Positions 30,998 through 33,757 of a DNA stretch of 33,757 nucleotides are shown here, piece after piece (the stretch's first letter is position 1; the number at the start of each line of letters is the position of its first letter). The notes below the pieces were generated by a model. That model made no database searches. It had not been told where the DNA came from and was given only the letters and a program-made list of their open reading frames with translations. The stretch is taken from positions 1 to 33,757 of the forward strand of contig JAGQYS010000009.1 of NCBI GenBank assembly GCA_020435965.1, given 5' to 3'. Made by a program: the position numbers and the translations under genes. This DNA comes from Flavobacteriaceae bacterium (GTDB lineage: Bacteria > Bacteroidota > Bacteroidia > Flavobacteriales > Flavobacteriaceae).

Positions 30998-33607
30998 TTG
31001 GCCAAAAAAGCAAAAAAAGTAACACCATTAATGCAGCAATACAATGCTATAAAAGTAAAGTATCCTGATGCCTTGTTGCTTTTTAGAGTAGGTGATTTTT
31101 ACGAAACCTTTGGAGAAGATGCCGTTAAAGCATCAAAAATTTTAGACATCATTTTAACCAAACGAGGTGCTGGAAGCGACAGCGAAACAGAATTGGCTGG
31201 ATTTCCACATCATTCCTTAAACACCTATTTACCTAAGCTTGTTAAAGCAGGTTGTCGTGTTGCTATTTGTGATCAATTGGAAGATCCAAAGCTTACCAAA
31301 ACTATTGTAAAGAGAGGCGTGACAGAGTTAGTTACTCCTGGAGTGGCCTTGAATGATGAGGTGTTAAGCTCAAAGTCCAATAACTTTTTGGCTTCAGTGT
31401 ATTTTGGAAAATATATTGGCGTCTCATTTTTAGATGTCTCCACAGGTGAATTTTTAACCTCTCAAGGAAATGCCGAGTATATTGATAAGTTGCTTCAAAA
31501 TTTCAATCCGAGTGAAGTATTAATTGAAAAGCGAAAGCGTAAAGAGTTTACCGAAACTTTTGGTAGTGATTTTCACACCTTTTATATGGAAGATTGGGTG
31601 TTTCAAGACGATTATGCTAATGAATCACTAAACAATCACTTTCAAACAAAGTCCTTAAAAGGTTTTGGCATTGAAGATTTATACGAAGGCATCGTCGCGT
31701 CTGGTGCTATCATGCATTACTTAGGTGAAACACAACATCATAAATTGCAACATATTACGTCTATTCAACGCATAGCAGAAGATGCTTATGTATGGATGGA
31801 TAAGTTTACGATTAGAAATCTTGAACTCTATCATTCTACCAATACCAATGCAGTGACTTTGCTTGATGTGATAGACAAAACCATTTCACCAATGGGAAGT
31901 CGTATGCTCAAACGTTGGTTAGCTTTGCCTTTAAAAGATGGGCAAAAAATTAGGCAACGTCATGAAGTGGTGAAACATTTGCTGAATCATGAGACCACAT
32001 TACAGAAGTTGCAGCATCAAATGAAACATATTGGTGATATTGAACGCTTAATTTCTAAGATAGCTACTGCCAAAGTGAGTCCACGAGAAGTGATTCAACT
32101 TAAAAATTCTTTAGAAGCGATTGTACCTATTAAAGCAATAGCAAGTAACAGTGATAATGAAGCTTTAAAAATTATTGGCGAACACATTCAGTCATGTGAC
32201 ATATTGAGAGAACGTATTAAAGAAACGCTGAATGAGGATGCTCCAGTAAATATTTTAAAAGGAAATACCATTTCTTCAGATTTTTCTTCTGAATTAAAGG
32301 AGCTTAGAGGTTTGGCATTTTCTGGTAAAGATTATTTAGATAAGATGCTGGAACGAGAGAGTGAGGCCACAGGTATTACGTCTTTAAAAATCGCCTCCAA
32401 TAATGTGTTTGGGTATTACATTGAAGTTAGAAACACACATAAAGATAAAGTTCCAGACACCTGGATTCGCAAGCAAACTTTAGTTAGTGCAGAGCGTTAT
32501 ATTACTGAAGAACTTAAGGAATACGAATCGAAAATTCTTGGAGCCGAAGAACGAATTTTAGCTATAGAACAACAGTTGTTTGCTGAGCTTGTCGCTTGGA
32601 TGAACAGTTATATTAAACCTGTACAACAAAACGCATCTTTAATAGGTCGTTTAGATTGCTTGTGTGGCTTTGCACAACTTGCAAAAGACAATAGTTACAA
32701 TTATCCAGATATTGATGATTCGTTTGATTTAGATATTAAAAATGGTCGTCATCCAGTCATTGAAAAGCAATTACCAATAGGCGAACCTTATATTGCCAAT
32801 GACGTCTTTTTAGATAGAACTTCGCAACAAATTATCATGATTACTGGGCCAAACATGTCTGGTAAGTCTGCTATTTTACGTCAAACAGCATTAATTGTGT
32901 TACTAGGTCAAATAGGAAGTTTTGTGCCAGCAGATGAAGCTAGAATAGGTTTGGTAGATAAAATATTCACTAGAGTAGGAGCTAGTGATAATATATCAAT
33001 GGGAGAATCGACCTTTATGGTTGAAATGAACGAAACAGCGTCTATTTTAAATAATATTTCGGAACGCAGTTTAGTGTTGCTAGATGAGATTGGTAGAGGT
33101 ACGAGTACCTACGATGGTATCTCCATTGCATGGGCCATTAGTGAGTATTTGCACGAGCATCCTAGTAAAGCAAAAACCCTGTTTGCCACTCATTATCACG
33201 AGCTAAATGAAATGACCGAAACCTTTGCACGCATTAAAAACTATAATGTATCTATCAAGGAACTAAAGGACAATGTATTGTTTTTAAGAAAATTGGTTGA
33301 AGGAGGAAGCCAGCACAGTTTTGGTATCCATGTGGCAAAAATGGCTGGAATGCCGCAGCAAGTGATTCATAGAGCCAATAAAATATTAAAGCAGTTAGAA
33401 AAATCACATTCCAGCGAAGAGCTCACAGATAAAGTAAAATCACTTAATGATGAAATGCAGTTGAGCTTTTTTAATTTGGATGATCCTCTTTTAGAGGAAA
33501 TTAAAGATGAAATTTTGCACATTGATATTAACACCTTGACACCTGTTGAAGCTCTAATGAAGCTTAATGAAATAAAGCGAATGCTTCAAAAGAAGAAAAG
33601 AGCATAA
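30998..33607 (+). CDS. mutS: DNA mismatch repair protein MutS
   Basis: The 869-residue ATPase recognises mismatches and small loops and recruits MutL. The mismatch-reading motif GDFYETF has Phe34 and Glu36, then a connector, the core lever and clamp helices (about 250-560), and the ATPase. Walker A is GPNMSGKS (617-624), then [17 protein letters not shown], Walker [17 protein letters not shown] and FATHYHEL. The C-terminal helix-turn-helix dimer part is present. I keep the TTG at 30998, because [19 protein letters not shown] matches family N termini and the next in-frame ATG (31031) would remove it. A weak AATCTTTG (30961-30968) may be its -7 element. Confidence 0.96.
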   Translation: MAKKAKKVTPLMQQYNAIKVKYPDALLLFRVGDFYETFGEDAVKASKILDIILTKRGAGSDSETELAGFPHHSLNTYLPKLVKAGCRVAICDQLEDPKLTKTIVKRGVTELVTPGVALNDEVLSSKSNNFLASVYFGKYIGVSFLDVSTGEFLTSQGNAEYIDKLLQNFNPSEVLIEKRKRKEFTETFGSDFHTFYMEDWVFQDDYANESLNNHFQTKSLKGFGIEDLYEGIVASGAIMHYLGETQHHKLQHITSIQRIAEDAYVWMDKFTIRNLELYHSTNTNAVTLLDVIDKTISPMGSRMLKRWLALPLKDGQKIRQRHEVVKHLLNHETTLQKLQHQMKHIGDIERLISKIATAKVSPREVIQLKNSLEAIVPIKAIASNSDNEALKIIGEHIQSCDILRERIKETLNEDAPVNILKGNTISSDFSSELKELRGLAFSGKDYLDKMLERESEATGITSLKIASNNVFGYYIEVRNTHKDKVPDTWIRKQTLVSAERYITEELKEYESKILGAEERILAIEQQLFAELVAWMNSYIKPVQQNASLIGRLDCLCGFAQLAKDNSYNYPDIDDSFDLDIKNGRHPVIEKQLPIGEPYIANDVFLDRTSQQIIMITGPNMSGKSAILRQTALIVLLGQIGSFVPADEARIGLVDKIFTRVGASDNISMGESTFMVEMNETASILNNISERSLVLLDEIGRGTSTYDGISIAWAISEYLHEHPSKAKTLFATHYHELNEMTETFARIKNYNVSIKELKDNVLFLRKLVEGGSQHSFGIHVAKMAGMPQQVIHRANKILKQLEKSHSSEELTDKVKSLNDEMQLSFFNLDDPLLEEIKDEILHIDINTLTPVEALMKLNEIKRMLQKKKRA

Positions 33608-33623
33608 AAATTATGAAAAAGCC

Positions 33624-33653
33624 TTTGGTATTATTATAATTGTATTAAATTTG
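33624..33653 (+). promoter_or_regulatory. Bacteroidota-type promoter of tRNA-Gly
   Basis: TTTG (33624-33627), an 18-bp spacer and TAAATTTG (33646-33653) match the TTTG and TAnnTTTG consensus. The start site should lie near 33659, giving a leader of about 30 bases before the tRNA. Confidence 0.65.
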
Positions 33654-33690
33654 CATCCGCAATCAAGAGATTGTACGTTCATTAAAAACT

Positions 33691-33757
33691 GCGAAAGTAG
33701 CTCAGGGGTAGAGCATCACCTTGCCAAGGTGAGGGTCGCGGGTTCAAATCCCGTCTT
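33691..33757 (+). tRNA. tRNA-Gly (anticodon GCC), 3' end cut by the window
   Basis: The acceptor 5' strand is GCGAAAG, followed by the D arm AGCTCAGGGGTAGAGC. The anticodon arm is TCACC, loop TTGCCAA (33721-33727, anticodon GCC at 33723-33725) and GGTGA. The T arm is GCGGG, TTCAAAT, CCCGT. The 3' acceptor strand begins CTT, and its remaining bases lie beyond the window. It reads GGC and GGU glycine codons. Further tRNAs may follow outside. Confidence 0.95.

Overview
The window is a piece of chromosome from a low-GC member of the Bacteroidota, almost certainly a Flavobacteriaceae species; the genus cannot be fixed from this sequence. Several things point there. A type IX secretion cargo end is paired with a PorP/SprF protein. 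There is a short primary sigma factor of Bacteroidota type, and promoter elements of the form TAnnTTTG. There are no Shine-Dalgarno sites. The gene cluster DUF6089-uppS-bamA-ompH-ompH is present, as are a folK-deoxynucleoside kinase fusion and a LytS/LytTR regulatory pair. No phage, plasmid, integrase, transposase, CRISPR or rRNA gene is visible.

Layout. Positions 1-1276 hold the end of a type IX secreted protein and its PorP/SprF partner, closed by a terminator. Positions 1409-5871 hold a secreted von Willebrand A protein, then a TPR sensor histidine kinase and its LytTR response regulator, with palindromic repeats around the regulator. A gamma-carbonic-anhydrase-like protein follows (6019-6534). 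The minus-strand block 14846-6618 is an envelope and cofactor cluster read leftward: CBS protein, nadK, DUF6089 barrel, uppS, bamA, two OmpH/Skp chaperones and murI. The plus-strand block 14939-20487 holds pdxJ, an alpha/beta hydrolase, a small four-helix membrane protein, tig, clpP and clpX, the last three forming a protein folding and degradation group. Next come a GH3-like protein (minus), a DUF2797 protein (plus), then the minus-strand set asmA, rpoD, rpsU. A YhhQ transporter and a small GIY-YIG protein follow (minus), then folK-dNK and an FRG-domain gene (plus), a SpoU methyltransferase (minus), mutS (plus) and a tRNA-Gly cut by the window end.

How the genes work together. UppS makes the lipid carrier for cell wall precursors and MurI supplies D-glutamate. 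BamA inserts outer membrane proteins that the OmpH/Skp proteins chaperone, including barrels such as DUF6089 and PorP/SprF. Trigger factor and ClpXP cover folding and turnover of cytosolic proteins. The sigma factor encoded here should read the TAnnTTTG promoters seen upstream of tig, pdxJ, the DUF6089 operon and tRNA-Gly.

The least explained structure is a set of short palindromic elements, many beginning with TGTCA. Two of them lie in inverted orientation on either side of the GIY-YIG gene, one ending a single base from its stop codon. That arrangement, and a possible structured RNA upstream of the gene at 16643, are the best candidates for something undescribed.
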